Source: Epichloe hybrida
Taxonomy: Eukaryota > Ascomycota > Sordariomycetes > Hypocreales > Clavicipitaceae
Direction of reading: 5' to 3'
NCBI GenBank assembly: GCA_019022495.1
Contig: JAFEKR010000004.1
Location: forward strand, 1,302,001-1,366,000
DNA length: 64,000 nucleotides
The notes below the pieces were generated by a model that was not told the DNA's origin, did no database searches, and saw only the letters and a program-made list of their open reading frames with translations. Positions 21,778 to 34,357 of this stretch are shown in pieces. A program made the position numbers and the translations under genes. How positions within the stretch are numbered: position 1 is the first letter of the stretch; every line of letters begins with the position of its first letter.

Positions 21778-23466
21778 ATGGATCATTTTCGACGAACTAA
21801 ATCGACATCTCGCCGATCACCTCCAGTTTATCGCACGGCATCTGACAGGGATGATAGTCCAAGCGGGACCGAAAAGGGAACAGGCTCTTTTTCCATCGCC
21901 AAAGACACGGAGAAATCTTCGTACAGTGGCTTTCAATCATATCATCGACCTATGCGAATAGGAACTGTAACGTCAAAGACTGCCCCCGAGGGTGATGAAA
22001 CGATGACTATGCGGCACGGCGGGACTCAAATTGATGAAGAGAATAGAACTGGTATCATAGCCATCGGGATGGCTCTTGGTAGTCCTACCGTCCATCCAGA
22101 TGCCATGCCGACTCCATGGCAGTCTCAAGTCGTAACCACAGTTTCGGCTTCAAAAGGCAACGAACCAGAAGAACAACTACCACAAGATTGTCTGACGAGA
22201 TCGAAATCTAGGAAATGGGGTTTATTCGGCAGATCAAAGTCTAAACGTGTCAAGGGCGCAGGCCGAGGTCAAGCCCCCCAACTATGCGCTACGAGCGCAA
22301 CCGTCACTCGGACAACGGCCAACACTACGGCTTTTAATGAGGCTATGTATGGTATTTCACGACAAACCGCGTCTTCGTTGCCAAAAAAGTCATTGGGGAG
22401 GTCTTTGACGGTGCCCACAACGTCGAAATTACAACAATCGCCCCCAATCAATTCACCTAAAGGCAGTTTCCCAAACCATGAACGAGATGTGCAGATACAG
22501 AGAGGTTCGTCGGAGACATCTATTCAAGAGCCACTTCTCAATGTGGAGATACCGGATGTCACACTGGAGCGATATAGTGTCATGTTTGCCAGTCTTTTGG
22601 AGCGCCGTAACGCAGCATCACCTCGACAGAACACGCGAGATAGATTACTGGCATTAAGGGGGGACAGCCAAAACGATTCATCCCAGCAGGAGATACTTTT
22701 ATCCAGACGAAAGCGCAGTGCGGATCGTAATTTGCCGCCTATACCATCATTACGCCTTGAATCGTTACAGATAAATTCCAGAGCAAGGTCGAATACGTCT
22801 CCTGCTGCGCTCACACCATCAGAGGACATATTTGAAGAAGTAGACCAACACAGTATTGACCTTTCGCCTGCGCCTCACATAGTGAGGCTTGCATCTGTGA
22901 GAGAACGGAACACGACTGCGCCTGTCGAACCCCACGAGAACGAAAATGGTCGATCACAACTACGATCAAAATTCCACATCCAGTCGCCCACACAGGACCC
23001 CTCTCCGTCCAAATCAACATTCGGCATAGGCGACGTGGCATATGAAGATGCTGGGCAGGGGGGCCTTTCACCGCCGCCTTTCAGGCGAAACAGCAACAAT
23101 TTGCCTGCTGAGACGGGAAATATTCCATTGTCACAGCATCAGGGCCCGAAATCCACGAACTATGCGCACGCCACCGATGCCCAGGCCCCTTTAACCCTCA
23201 ACGAAGATGGCCTCACTGAGGAGGAAACGGGCGAGATGGAAACAAAGACCGTCCAGCATGCTGTAGAAGTCTCCATCGCACGTCAAATCAGTGTGTCCCG
23301 GGAACAGCGTCTTATGCTTGGACCCTTACAGATGAACCCCATAGAAGGGAAACGTCTTGTCGAGACGAAGACCTCAACCCCTCGTCTAATTGATCCCAAG
23401 AAAGACCCTTCGTCACCATTGGCGAGTTACCGAAAGAGTGAATGGGTGGTTTTGGAACAGGCGTGA
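21778..23466 (+). CDS. Disordered hypothetical protein with conserved-looking ends
   Basis: A single open exon encodes 562 residues. Composition is Ser/Pro/Thr/Arg/Gln-rich with many SP and RS sites, so most of it is probably disordered. There are no membrane segments or catalytic motifs. Two stretches look constrained: EIPDVTLERYSVMFASLLERR (about residues 255-276), a possible short helical recognition motif, and the C-terminus DPKKDPSSPLASYRKSEWVV. A basic patch, KWGLFGRSKSKRVKG (about 146-160), could bind lipid, nucleic acid or importin. I recognise only the type: a filamentous-fungal protein of unknown function. The frame is uninterrupted and codon use looks normal, so it is probably expressed. 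Confidence 0.75.
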   Translation: MDHFRRTKSTSRRSPPVYRTASDRDDSPSGTEKGTGSFSIAKDTEKSSYSGFQSYHRPMRIGTVTSKTAPEGDETMTMRHGGTQIDEENRTGIIAIGMALGSPTVHPDAMPTPWQSQVVTTVSASKGNEPEEQLPQDCLTRSKSRKWGLFGRSKSKRVKGAGRGQAPQLCATSATVTRTTANTTAFNEAMYGISRQTASSLPKKSLGRSLTVPTTSKLQQSPPINSPKGSFPNHERDVQIQRGSSETSIQEPLLNVEIPDVTLERYSVMFASLLERRNAASPRQNTRDRLLALRGDSQNDSSQQEILLSRRKRSADRNLPPIPSLRLESLQINSRARSNTSPAALTPSEDIFEEVDQHSIDLSPAPHIVRLASVRERNTTAPVEPHENENGRSQLRSKFHIQSPTQDPSPSKSTFGIGDVAYEDAGQGGLSPPPFRRNSNNLPAETGNIPLSQHQGPKSTNYAHATDAQAPLTLNEDGLTEEETGEMETKTVQHAVEVSIARQISVSREQRLMLGPLQMNPIEGKRLVETKTSTPRLIDPKKDPSSPLASYRKSEWVVLEQA

Positions 23467-24202
23467 GGCGTATGATCTGCAGTCTCGAGGGACTAGTGGC
23501 TATGGCGAGAATCTTCAGAAGCCCGGTTTTCTAGGGTTTCACAAAGATCCGTCCCTAAGGCGGAATCGGCTGGCCATTTTGCACCAGAGGGGCTGGCTCG
23601 AGGATCATTCCAGGGGCGAGGTTTGTGCGGATCAGACGTGGTAAAGACTTGACCGACTGGACATATCGAAGTCAAGACAAACGGCAAACGGCAAACGGCA
23701 AACGCACAGCCATGACATCTTTCTTGTTCTCATTAGGGGTATGGGTTCTATCGGCGCCATAGGCTTATTTACACATCGAACCACTCCGTAGGCTGGATCT
23801 ACTAGGCACGATGACAGGGGCGTATTGGTGATACCTTGATGAAAGCGGCTCATTTTTTCCTCGGAATATATTAAAGGCGTGATAGATAAATAAAAGAAGC
23901 TGACGTTGCATCGTCCCTATCATGGGACCTCATTAGGTCGTGTTCTGTTACGCTCCTCGTTGCAATATTCTACCCCTCCTCATTTCCAAGGCCAGCCACA
24001 TGAAGTTTTAGTCACGCCCGAGACCAAGAATGTATCACTGGGTCCTTTCGATTGAGCACGTGGGTACATGATGTGGAACGAGTAGTGGTGATTCGAGCGT
24101 TTGAGATTGGAGTTCATACACCGGACGTATAACCCGATCCTCTATACCTTCATAATCGGTTTACATCTTATTAGGAACCCCCATTTTTGCTTTTCGTTCA
24201 AT
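23467..24202. other. Convergent 3' region between the 562-residue gene and YKT6
   Basis: About 740 bp of 3' flank; includes a short CGGCAAA repeat near 23682-23702. No gene seen. Confidence 0.45.
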
Positions 24203-25175
24203 TCACATCAACACACAGCAAGAATTCTGCTTTTTGGCTTGTTCTGAATCAACACAGTTAGTACGAAACATGTTGTCATCAAACCCCAATTGGCCCGTAT
24301 AGGTGCGCACACGTACGGTAGAACATCTTGCTTTGCGAAGAGAGTCCGTCGCTCTTGGCCACCAGGTCGTCAATCTTCTCTCCCCTCTGCAAAACGCTCT
24401 CAATCGTTTTGTGCAGCACAATCTTGGTCTCGTCAAGCTCCTTCTGGATCTTCATGATACTATCTGCCTGCTGAGGATCCTGGTACTTGGCGAGGTAGTC
24501 CTTGAGCTCGGGCATGGGCAGTTCGGGTGTACCGCTTTGCCAGGATGACCGAGGGTGCTTGGAGAGGAATTCATCGACGACTTTGCTGAGGAGCTGGTGG
24601 GCTACGAGGGCGGGGTATTGGTGGTCGGAGATGATGATGCCGCAGACGCCTTCGGTGCGGCCGTACGCGTGAAAGGTGTAGTCTGCGATGACCTTGTGTG
24701 TCAGAACTTGTCGTGTAAATGCAGCGGTGGAGGCTGTGCGAAGTAGTACCTTGTTCTTCAACATCCTGTCGCTGCCCGGGCTTTGTTCTCTCGGCGACTG
24801 TCTTGGCGAAGAGGGTCATGAATTCGCCATAGCTATGGACGGCACCTAGTTAGCGGGTTCGTTCGCCCGAGACGAGTTGGCCATGTTACGACACCCAGCA
24901 GTTTGCTGGATCGGAACGAGGAGCGGTTCGCCCTAGGTGGGTCGTGACATCATGAGGGCTGAGGTGTAGGGAGTTTTGTCGGCGTGGACGCGGGGATCAG
25001 GGCAGACAGACTTGTTGCGGGTGAAGCGGGAGTATGCGCTGAGTTCCTTTTCGGCGATGATCTCGTGCGCGGGCTTGTTCTCGTTGCGGATGATCTAGAC
25101 GCTGGTGGTGAGCAATTTCGCAGATGGGCAACAGAGGCGGTCATGTCGACTTACGCCAATGTAGTGGAGCTTCAT
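24203..25175 (-). CDS. YKT6: R-SNARE Ykt6
   Basis: Five exons: 25175-25155, 25094-25012, 24832-24750, 24682-24317 and 24243-24203, giving 197 residues (yeast Ykt6 has 200). Residues 1 to about 125 form a longin domain (MKLHYIGIIRNENKPAHEI...YGEFMTLFAKTVAERT). The SNARE motif at about 135-190 (KIQKELDETKIVLHKTIESV then LQRGEKIDDLV) carries the zero-layer Arg. The C-terminus NSCCVLM is a CAAX-type prenylation box preceded by a second Cys for palmitoylation, so the protein is lipid-anchored and lacks a transmembrane segment. Ykt6 works in ER-Golgi, endosomal, vacuolar and autophagosome fusion. The final intron contains TACTAAC. Confidence 0.96.
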
Positions 25176-25886
25176 GATGGCGGTCTGTTGTTCGGATTGT
25201 CGAACGAATGCCTTCGTGGGGTTTTTTTTTGGCCGGATGGTCGAATGGTAACGAGTATGGAGGCAAAATGGCGTGTCGACTGGGCTTCGGGGCTTCGGAG
25301 GGGGGTTGGAATCGAGATGGGGACAGTTTGAAGTTAAGTTGTCGATGTTTGGACGAGATGTTGATGTCAATAGTCCGGGTTACGGACGGGCTTTCGATGC
25401 AGGCCCCTCTCGGCGGTGGCATTGTAGAGCCACTCACTGCCACGCCACGCCACCCCACCAGTTGCAGCGCGCAAGCCTACAAGCCCCACCTTTTCGAGCT
25501 TGCACGCCCCAGAGACAGTACATAGTGCTCGGCAACCAGGCAATTACATAATATTCTGGGCTTTGCAGAGGCATGCGAAGACGAAGACTGCTTGTGAGCG
25601 TTGGTGCGGGCTTGATTTCCTTCTCATGGTGCGGGGCAATATGTGCAATGTACATACCAGGCCGGAGTGATTTTTTTTGATTTGGGGGGGGGGGGGTTCG
25701 TGTTCGTTTTTGGCTGGTGTGCGGGGCGGTGTGACTCGTCCATCTGCTTCAAATCGAATGACTCCTTGTGACAGAGACGGACCAGACACCTGCTGACGGG
25801 ACCTACGCTACTGTCACATCAGTTTGGTTCCAGTCACTACATTCAAAACACGAATCGTGACATATTTCCCCATTGACCAAGTCGTC
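25176..25886. promoter_or_regulatory. Divergent promoter between YKT6 and SLH1
   Basis: About 710 bp between divergent start codons, with a G-tract near 25686-25697. Both promoters should lie here. No specific factor site identified. Confidence 0.45.
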
Positions 25887-28800
25887 ATGGCGTCCACTGA
25901 CCTCATAGCAGCAGAGGCAGAATGGAGAGAACAATTCGCAGCCATGCGAGCCGCTCTCGCAACTCTCAAGCTTCCTGCTCCGCTCAAATCAGGAGAGAGT
26001 CATGTCGTCGACGACGACGACGACGACGACCTGGAAGGCTACTCGTCAGGCAAAAGTGGCAAAGATGTATGGGACTTCATCTCGGATGATGAAGAGGACG
26101 ACTACAGCAGCGATTTTGCGGACCTAGATGCTGTCGTTGCAACAATAGATGGAGAAGGCAGCTCAGCCTGGTTCTTCGACAGGTCCGCTGAGATTGCGTC
26201 CAAGAATGAGTTGTCCCCGGATGTTTTCCAGAGTCAGCTTACGAGCTTGCTTGCATCCGGTCGGTCCGATGAGCAGTTGCAGGCAGAGCTCACGGATTTG
26301 GTTGGTTTTGATGACTTTGACTTCATCATTGATATCTTGTCTAAGAAAGATGATATTTTGGCCTCTTCCAAAGCCCACCATCATCGAGAAGCTACCAGTG
26401 GTCGGTTGTTGACCAAGTCGGAAAGAGAAGTTGCACTTCGACGTCAGGACTTTGAGCACAAGACCACGTCCCCTGCGTCTGCTAGCAAGAAGGAACCGCA
26501 TTATCCACACGTGTACCGATCCTATCATGCTGGTAATACTTTGAGCGTCACCGGCAAGAAGTATGGTCTGCCAGTTGGATCCACGCATCATCAGTTCGAC
26601 AAGTACGAGGAATATTCTGTTCCCGCTGGACGCAAAGGCGTGCCTGGTCCTGATGAGAAGCTTGTCAAAATTTCGGATCTCGATGGTCTCTGTCGGAATA
26701 CCTTCAAAGGGTACAAGACGCTAAATCGCATGCAAAGCCTAGTCTTTCCCGTGGGGTACAAGACGAATGAGAATATGCTGATTTGCGCACCGACTGGTGC
26801 GGTAAGTTTCACGTCGCCTTTGGACAACCCTGTGATGGCGAGGAGAAGGTGACTGACTGATGCCGCTTAGGGTAAAACTGACGCTGCTATGCTGGCTGTA
26901 CTGCATACTGTCGGCCAGCATGTGTATCCTAATCCTGTAGAGAGTCCTGATGCGACTGAATATGCAGTTGACGTTGACGACTTCAAGATCGTGTACGTCG
27001 CACCCATGAAAGCTCTCGCGGCAGAAATCACGGAGAAGCTGGGCAAGCGTCTCGCGTGGCTTGGTGTCAAGTGCCGTGAATACACTGGTGATATGCAGCT
27101 CACAAAATCGGAAATTGTGCAAACGCAAATCATTGTTACGACTCCTGAAAAATGGGACGTTGTCACGAGAAAAGGCACGGGAGATACGGAACTTGTTCAA
27201 AAGGTGCGCCTCCTTATCATCGATGAGGTTCACATGCTCCATGATGAACGAGGTGCTGTGCTCGAGTCCCTTGTCGCCCGAACCGAGCGGCAGGTTGAGA
27301 GTACGCAATCGCTCATTCGTATCATTGGTCTCAGTGCCACATTGCCCAACTACGTGGATGTTGCCGATTTTCTGAAGGTCAACAAGCAGGCTGGTCTTTT
27401 CTATTTCGATGCATCGTTTCGTCCAGTGCCTTTAGAGCAGCACTTCATTGGTGTCAAGGGCAAAGCAGGCTCCAAGCAATCCAAGGAAAACTTGGACAAT
27501 ATTGCCTTCGACAAGGTCAAAGAAATGCTTGAGAGAGACCACCAAGTCATGGTATTTGTCCATTCGCGACGAGACACCATGGTCACTGCTAGAATGCTTC
27601 ATCAAAAGGCCATCGAGCAATTCTGCATGGATTTGTTCGATCCAAGCGGCCATCCCAAGTATGATCAGGCCTGTCGTGACATGAAGTCGTCCCGTGCCAA
27701 GGACATTCGAGATCTTCTGTCCAAGGGTATCGGAGTTCATCACGCAGGAATGGCAAGAGCAGACAGAAACCTCATGGAGCGACTCTTTGCCGACGGCGTT
27801 CTCAAAGTTCTCTGCTGTACTGCCACGCTGGCCTGGGGTGTCAACTTGCCCGCTGCCGCCGTAGTCATCAAAGGAACTCAGGTATACAGCGCTCAAGTGG
27901 GCAAGTTTGTGGATCTTGGAATCCTGGATGTACTGCAAATCTTTGGTCGTGCTGGGCGTCCGCAATTCGAGGACACCGGTATTGGCATGATATGTACTAC
28001 TCAGGACAGGCTACAGCATTACTTGAGAGCTATCACGGAGCAACAGCCTATCGAGTCTAGATTCTCTGCGAAACTGGTTGACAATCTCAACGCCGAGATC
28101 GCCCTCGGTACCGTGACATCGATTCAAGACGCAGTGCAATGGATAGGGTACTCTTATCTATTTGTTCGTATGCAAAGGAGCCCGACTTCTTATGGCATCG
28201 AGTGGGCCGAGTTTCGCGATGATCCATCTCTGGTACAGAGAAGACGTCAGCTGGCGATTCAAGCTGCAAAAACCCTGCAGCAGTGCCAGATGATTATTTT
28301 CAATGAGAGAACCGAGGAGTTACGAAGCAAGGACATTGGCCGAATCGCCAGTCAGTACTACATTTTGCACACAAGCATACAGGTTTTCAACACCATGATG
28401 CAGCCGCAGGCCACAGAGGCAGACATTCTGAAGATGATCAGCATGAGCGGGGAGTTCGACAATATCCAATCGAGGGATACGGAAGCGAAGGAGTTGACGC
28501 ATTTGAAGCACGATGTCGTTCCTTGCGATGTTGAAGGAGGCATTGATACACCACAATCAAAGACCAACATTCTGCTGCAGTCGTACATCTCTAGACAGCA
28601 GCTAGACGACTTTGCACTGTCCAATGACATGAACTACGTGGCTCAGCAATCTGGCCGAATCTGCAGAGCTTTGTTCATGCTGGCACTCAATAGGAGATGG
28701 GGATACCAGTGCCTGGTCCTCCTCACCCTATGCAAATCGATTGAAAGAAGGATCTGGCCATTCCAGCACCCTCTCCACCAGTTCGATTTGGCAAAGCCCG

Positions 28801-31800
28801 TACTCAACCAACTGGATTCCAAGGAGCATCTGACAATAGAGACCATGAAAGAAATGGAGTCAGCTGAAATTGGGAGCTTGGTTCACAACCACAGTGCGGG
28901 TAGGAACATCGCTAGAATTCTGAACCACTTTCCCACGGTACATGTCGAGGCCGAGATAGCCCCATTGAACCGCGATGTATTGCGAATTAAGCTACACGTC
29001 ATCCCTGATTTCCAATGGAAGGACCAAATCCATGGAACATCAGAATCCTTTTACATTTGGGTTGAAAATTCCGACACGTTCGAGATTTATCACCATGAAT
29101 TCTTCATTCTGAACAGGAGAAAGCTTCATGATGAACACGAGCTCAACTTTACCATTCCTTTGTCAGATCCGCTGCCTACGCAGATCTATGTTCGTGCCGT
29201 ATCTGACAGGTGGCTCGGTGCCGAGACCGTCACGCCTGTGTCGTTCCAACATCTCATTCGGCCAGACACGGAGAGCGTATACACAGATCTCCTCAACTTG
29301 CAGCCACTGCCCATTTCCGCGCTGAAGAACCCTGGCTTGGAGGAAATCTATGCCCAACGATTTCAGTTCTTCAATCCGATGCAGACGCAGATTTTCCACA
29401 CCCTATATCACACGCCAGCCAACGTTCTCCTTGGTTCACCGACTGGCAGTGGAAAGACTGTGGCGGCAGAATTGGCCATGTGGTGGGCTTTCCGCGAGCG
29501 GCCCAAGTCAAAGGTGGTCTACATTGCTCCTATGAAGGCACTCGTTCGTGAGCGAGTCAGGGATTGGGAAAAGAGACTAGCACGTCCTCTGGGATTGAAG
29601 ATTGTTGAGTTGACGGGCGACAATACCCCGGACACCAGGATGATAAAGGACGCCGACATCATCATCACCACTCCCGAGAAGTGGGATGGTATTTCGCGTT
29701 CTTGGCAGACAAGAGGATACGTTAGGCAGGTAAGCTTGGTCATCATTGACGAGATTCACTTGCTGGCCGGTGATCGAGGTCCCATTCTAGAGATTATCGT
29801 TTCACGTAAGTCTCCGCGGATTTACCCCCCCTTTTCTGGCTTGGCAAAATGTTGGTCGAAACGAAACACTGACATTTAATAGGCATGAATTACATTTCGT
29901 CCTCAACCAAGAACAAAGTTCGTCTGCTGGGCATGTCGACGGCCTGCGCCAACGCCACGGACCTGGGCAGTTGGCTCGGCGTCAAGGAAGGCCTGTTCAA
30001 CTTCAAACACTCTGTCCGCCCTGTGCCTTTGGAACTGTACATCGATGGGTTCCCAGATATTCGCGGGTTCTGCCCCCTGATGCAGTCTATGAATCGTCCC
30101 ACATTCCTTGCCATCAAGAACCACAGCCCCGACAAGCCAGTCATTGTGTTCGTGGCATCGCGCCGACAGACTCGCCTCACAGCCAAGGACCTCATCAACT
30201 TCTGCGGCGTGGAAGACAACCCCCGTCGATTCCTGCGCATGGACGAAGAAGATCTCCAGCTCAACCTGGCGCGGGTGAAAGATGATGCGCTGAAAGAGGC
30301 CATCAACTTCGGCATCGGTCTTCATCACGCGGGTCTTGTCGAATCAGATCGTCAACTGTCCGAGGAGCTCTTTCTCAACAACAAGATACAAATCCTCGTC
30401 GCGACGAGCACCCTTGCATGGGGCGTCAATCTGCCCGCACACTTGGTGGTCGTCAAGGGCACGCAGTTCTATGATGCCAAGATGGAGGGTTACAAGGACA
30501 TGGACCTCACCGACGTGCTTCAGATGCTCGGTCGGGCAGGTCGTCCGCAGTTCGACAACTCAGGCGTGGCCCGCATCTTCACGCAGGATTCCAAGAAGGA
30601 CTTCTACAAGCATTTCCTGCACACGGGATTCCCTGTTGAGTCATCCCTCCACACCGTACTGGACAACCATCTCTGCGCCGAAGTATCGGCTGACACCATT
30701 GTCACCAAGCAAGATGCCCTCGACTACCTGACATGGACCTTCTTCTTCCGCAGACTCCACAAGAACCCTTCCTACTACGGCCTCGAGCTTTCGGCCGAAG
30801 AGCACAGCACCATTGTCGCGCAGCAGCTCGCCAATGAGTTCATGGTGGACATGGTCAACAAGTCTCTCGACGAACTCGCGCAATCAAAGTGCGTCGAGGT
30901 CTTCCCCAACGGCGACGTCGACCCAACCCCCCTCGGCAAGATCATGAGCTACTACTATCTGTCGCACAAGACGATCCGCCACCTGGTCCGTTACGCCAAA
31001 GCCGAGGCGTCTTTCCTTGACGTCCTGTCTTGGATGTCCCGCGCCACAGAGTACGACGAGCTTCCCGTGCGTCACAACGAAGATCTCATCAACGACACTC
31101 TGTCTTCCAACCTGCCCTATCCCGGCCATGCCTTCGGCCTGCCAATGTGGGACCCGCACGTCAAGGCCTTCCTGCTGCTCCAAGCACACATGTCGCGCAT
31201 CGAGCTTCCCATCACAGACTACGTCGGCGACCAGACGTCTGTCCTGGACCAAGCCATCCGTATCATCCAGGCATCCATCGATGTCCTCACCGAGCTAGGG
31301 TACCTCTCCTCGTGCCTACAGATGATGAAGCTCCTCCAGTGCATCAAGTCTGCACGCCTGCCCACCGACCCCGTCGTTTCCATCTTCCCTGGCGTAGAGC
31401 CCGAATCGACCAACTACGACACACAACTCGCCAAGATCAGCGCTTCCAAACCGCACGAGATCAACGCACTCGCCAAGAAGCTTGGCTTGAAGTCAGCCCA
31501 GCTTCAATCGCGCTTCAACCGCGCCGTCTCGGTGCTTCCCAACGTTGCCGTCACAACGACCGACGTCACAGCTCTCTCCGTAACAGTCAATCTCAAACGG
31601 ATCAATCCCCTCGCTGACCGAGACGCCCGCATGTACGCACCCAAGTTCCCCAAGCCCCAGACAGAAGGCTGGTTCGTCCTCATAGCCGATGTGACGCGCG
31701 ATGAAGTCATTGCCGTCAAGAGGCTGACATGGACAAGCCCCGGAAGGACCACCCTCGGGCAGGGAAGCACACCGTCGGCCAGGGCAACCATCAAGCTACC

Positions 31801-31951
31801 CGGTGTGCAGGGCGGGCAGGGCGGGCAGGCCAGAAAGGTGGATGTCTTGGTAGTGAGCGATGGGTACATCGGGCTAGAGTACAGGCTCCTGGGCGTGGAC
31901 ATACCGGCGCCGCCTGCAGTGACGGACGACATTGATGCCGAAAAAGGATGA
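25887..31951 (+). CDS. SLH1: Slh1/ASCC3-type tandem Ski2-like RNA helicase (ribosome quality-control trigger)
   Basis: Three exons: 25887-26801, 26871-29805 and 29883-31951, giving 1972 residues (yeast Slh1 has 1967). The first intron splits the first Walker A motif (APTGA/GKT), and the second follows the second DEIH motif (IIVS/RMNYISS). Two helicase cassettes are present. Cassette 1 has APTGAGKT (about 301-308), DEVH (423-426), SATLPNY and GRAGRPQF; cassette 2 has GSPTGSGKT (1160-1168), DEIH (1265-1268), a MSTA-type motif III and GRAGRPQF. Each is followed by a Sec63-like domain. The N-terminus has an acidic stretch with seven Asp. In yeast, Slh1/Rqt2 in the RQT complex splits collided ribosomes. 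The motif set also fits Brr2, but the N-terminal region and length favour Slh1. Confidence 0.93.
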
Positions 31952-32678
31952 GGAAGTACAAAGCACACCCGGTTTGTTGTTCACTCAACTCGGAAAGGGT
32001 TGTCAGTCATCCTCTTGAAAGAAACAATGAATTGGGTATGGATATATAGAAAAGGCCAACTTAAAAAAAAAAAAAAGGTATAAATCTGAAGATGGAGAGA
32101 GAAAAAAAATTGTCTCGCGACGCAAAGCCATACATGATAGGCTATGAATGTATTGATCCAACCCCCCCCCCCGCGCCCGAGGCTAGACAAAACCGAATGG
32201 CAATCATGCAGCAGCGGCCATTATATTTCTCCCATGACATGCCCACATACACCAGACGCAACCGAAAACCAGTCGTACTGCGTCGTACAAGGGCGCCAGA
32301 ACATGCAAAGTCCGAGTCTAATGAAAATGCCAATAACACCAGAACGCGACGCGGAAACAAGCATCGCCGGGTGAAGGAAAAAAAAAAAAAAAAAGACACG
32401 ACGACAGAAGAGAGAGTTTGAGAAAGCTGATGTGTGCAAGATACAACTTGTCCGTAAACTTGGACATTGGTCAAAACGGGGCATATTTACCGAGTTTCGT
32501 GCAATTCGAGGCGTTGGACCCAGCCAGGTCAGACCTACTCATCCTGCCTGATATTGTCGCATGATTCCGTTGCACCCCCAAACAGACGAAGCACCCTGAT
32601 GAACCAAATCCAGTTGACTTCTCCAATTGTGTTTAGAGGAGCGGTCCACGGTGTGAGCCACGGCGACCCAATCCTCTG
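31952..32678. other. Convergent 3' region between SLH1 and the Rab gene
   Basis: About 730 bp with A-tracts near 32061 and 32380 and a C-tract near 32163. No gene seen. Confidence 0.45.
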
Positions 32679-33716
32679 CTAGCAGCAGCGCCGTCGCTCC
32701 TTGGGCATATCGTCATGTCGATGTTGCTCTTGTGCGCTTGCGCCGTTTCTGTCCACGGTGACGGCGGGCGAGAAGGCGGGCGAAAATAACCAGCTTCGTC
32801 GATCACGTCCAACGCGGAAACTTCCTCTGGGGTTGACGCCGTCGAAATATCCGCCATCCGTGCCGGCTTCGTGGCCGGGGGTTCCGGGGGTCGTCATGGC
32901 TGATAAGAGGGCTTGCTGCATCTTGCGGTTCTGCTCAACGAGCTTCCGGGCCACGACTCTGAATACTTCCTCGACGCCCTCACCACTCTCGGCGCTGATT
33001 TCGTGGCATGCATCCCATCCGACTTCCTGCGCCCAGAAGCCGGAGCTTCTCTTGGAGCTGGGCGTTCTCGGCTCGACGTTGGGCATATGGCCGGGGCCGT
33101 TGAGAGGAGTAGCCGTAGGCGGAGGTGTGCCGCCAACACCGGGAGCGAGATTCTCAGCGACGTATGCAATGCAGCGTTCAAACGGAACCTGCCGGGCGGA
33201 GGGATCACGAGCGACGATGTCAGCCTTGGTTCCCACCACATGCAAGACAACGTCGTTGGGTAGATTGCGTCGGAGCTCAGTGAGCCAGACGCCCATTTCA
33301 GCAAAAGATTGGGCATCGGTAATACTGTAACACAGGATACAGGCATTTGCGCCGCGATAGTACAGCCGCGATATAGAGCGAAACCTCTCTTGGCCGGCTT
33401 GATATCCACAGGTGGGTTAGCTTTGGTTCATGACATTTGGGCGGGAACACTTGTTGTTCACAACAACGACATCAAGAACAACAACAAAACAGGAAACGGT
33501 GGAGAAGACATGGGCAAACGAACCTGTGTCCCAGATCTGCAGTCGCACCATGGTATCTGTGTCGGAGTCGACCACGCGCTTGGTCAAGAAACTTGCGCCA
33601 ACAGTCGACGTGATCTGGGATGGATTGAAAGCGCCTTTGCAGTATCGCATGACGAGCGAGGTTTTCCCCACGCCTTGAGCGCCGAGAATGACGATCTTGG
33701 CCTCGAGAGAAGACAT
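32679..33716 (-). CDS. Rab-family small GTPase, Rab5/Rab22-like, with Pro-rich insertion
   Basis: Two exons: 33716-33524 and 33397-32679, giving 303 residues. The intron falls inside the G3 motif and restores DTAGQE (63-68). The P-loop is GAQGVGKTS (12-20). The switch I region TSTVGASFLTKR resembles Rab5/Rab22. G4 is TKAD (121-124) instead of the usual NKxD, and G5 is SAESG (199-203). Residues about 150-184 are a Pro/Thr/Ser-rich insertion between G4 and G5, absent from ordinary Rabs (about 200-230 residues long). The tail after residue 215 is long and variable and ends RRRCC, a double-Cys geranylgeranylation site. Likely roles are endosomal; the subfamily is not firmly assigned. Confidence 0.88.
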
Positions 33717-34310
33717 GGTTTGTTTGGCAATGCGGCTCCCCAACTACTACGAGGAGAAGTAAACAGTAGTAGTAGGCAGGCTAGCTTGTTCGTGGATAGG
33801 CAAATGCAAGAGCTCTGCGATGGCAGTGAGAAAGGAGAAAGATTCAATGTCTATCGCATGACGATGATGGCCCTCAACGAAGGAAGGACGTGTGAATAGA
33901 GTAGCTAGAGGCTTGCACTCTCATGGTCGGTGGTTGGGCAATTTTCGGGCGTCGTACGGGAGTTTGTTTTATTCTGTTTCTTTATTCAGGTTACGCAGAC
34001 GTTGGGTGAGGAAGACGAGGATATCGGCAGATAAGTACGGCTCAGGTATTTCCAAGGAGCGCCAAGGAGTACAGGCAAAGGCCTCGTGGACTGCAGGACG
34101 GGGGAGGGATCGCGCAAGGAGAAGGAGGAGGAGGATGAGGATGAGGAAAATGAGGCTGGTCTGTTGTTTGGATATGTCGCGTTCGGGTGGCTTCGCAAGA
34201 GAGTCGAGTCGAAGGCGACGGGGCGCATGAGACACGAAGGACAGGAAATTAGGGCGGGGTTGAGTCGAGGCGAAAGGTGAGTCACGTCACGCCATCCCAT
34301 CACGTCGCGA

Positions 34311-34357
34311 TGGTCGATGGTCGATGGTCGATGGTCGCTGGTCGCTGGTCGCTGGTC
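34311..34357. repeat. Short tandem repeat (GGTCGATGGTCGCT family)
   Basis: About 47 bp of repeated 7-bp units GGTCGAT followed by GGTCGCT, upstream of the Rab gene. It is a simple microsatellite with no coding role seen. Confidence 0.6.
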
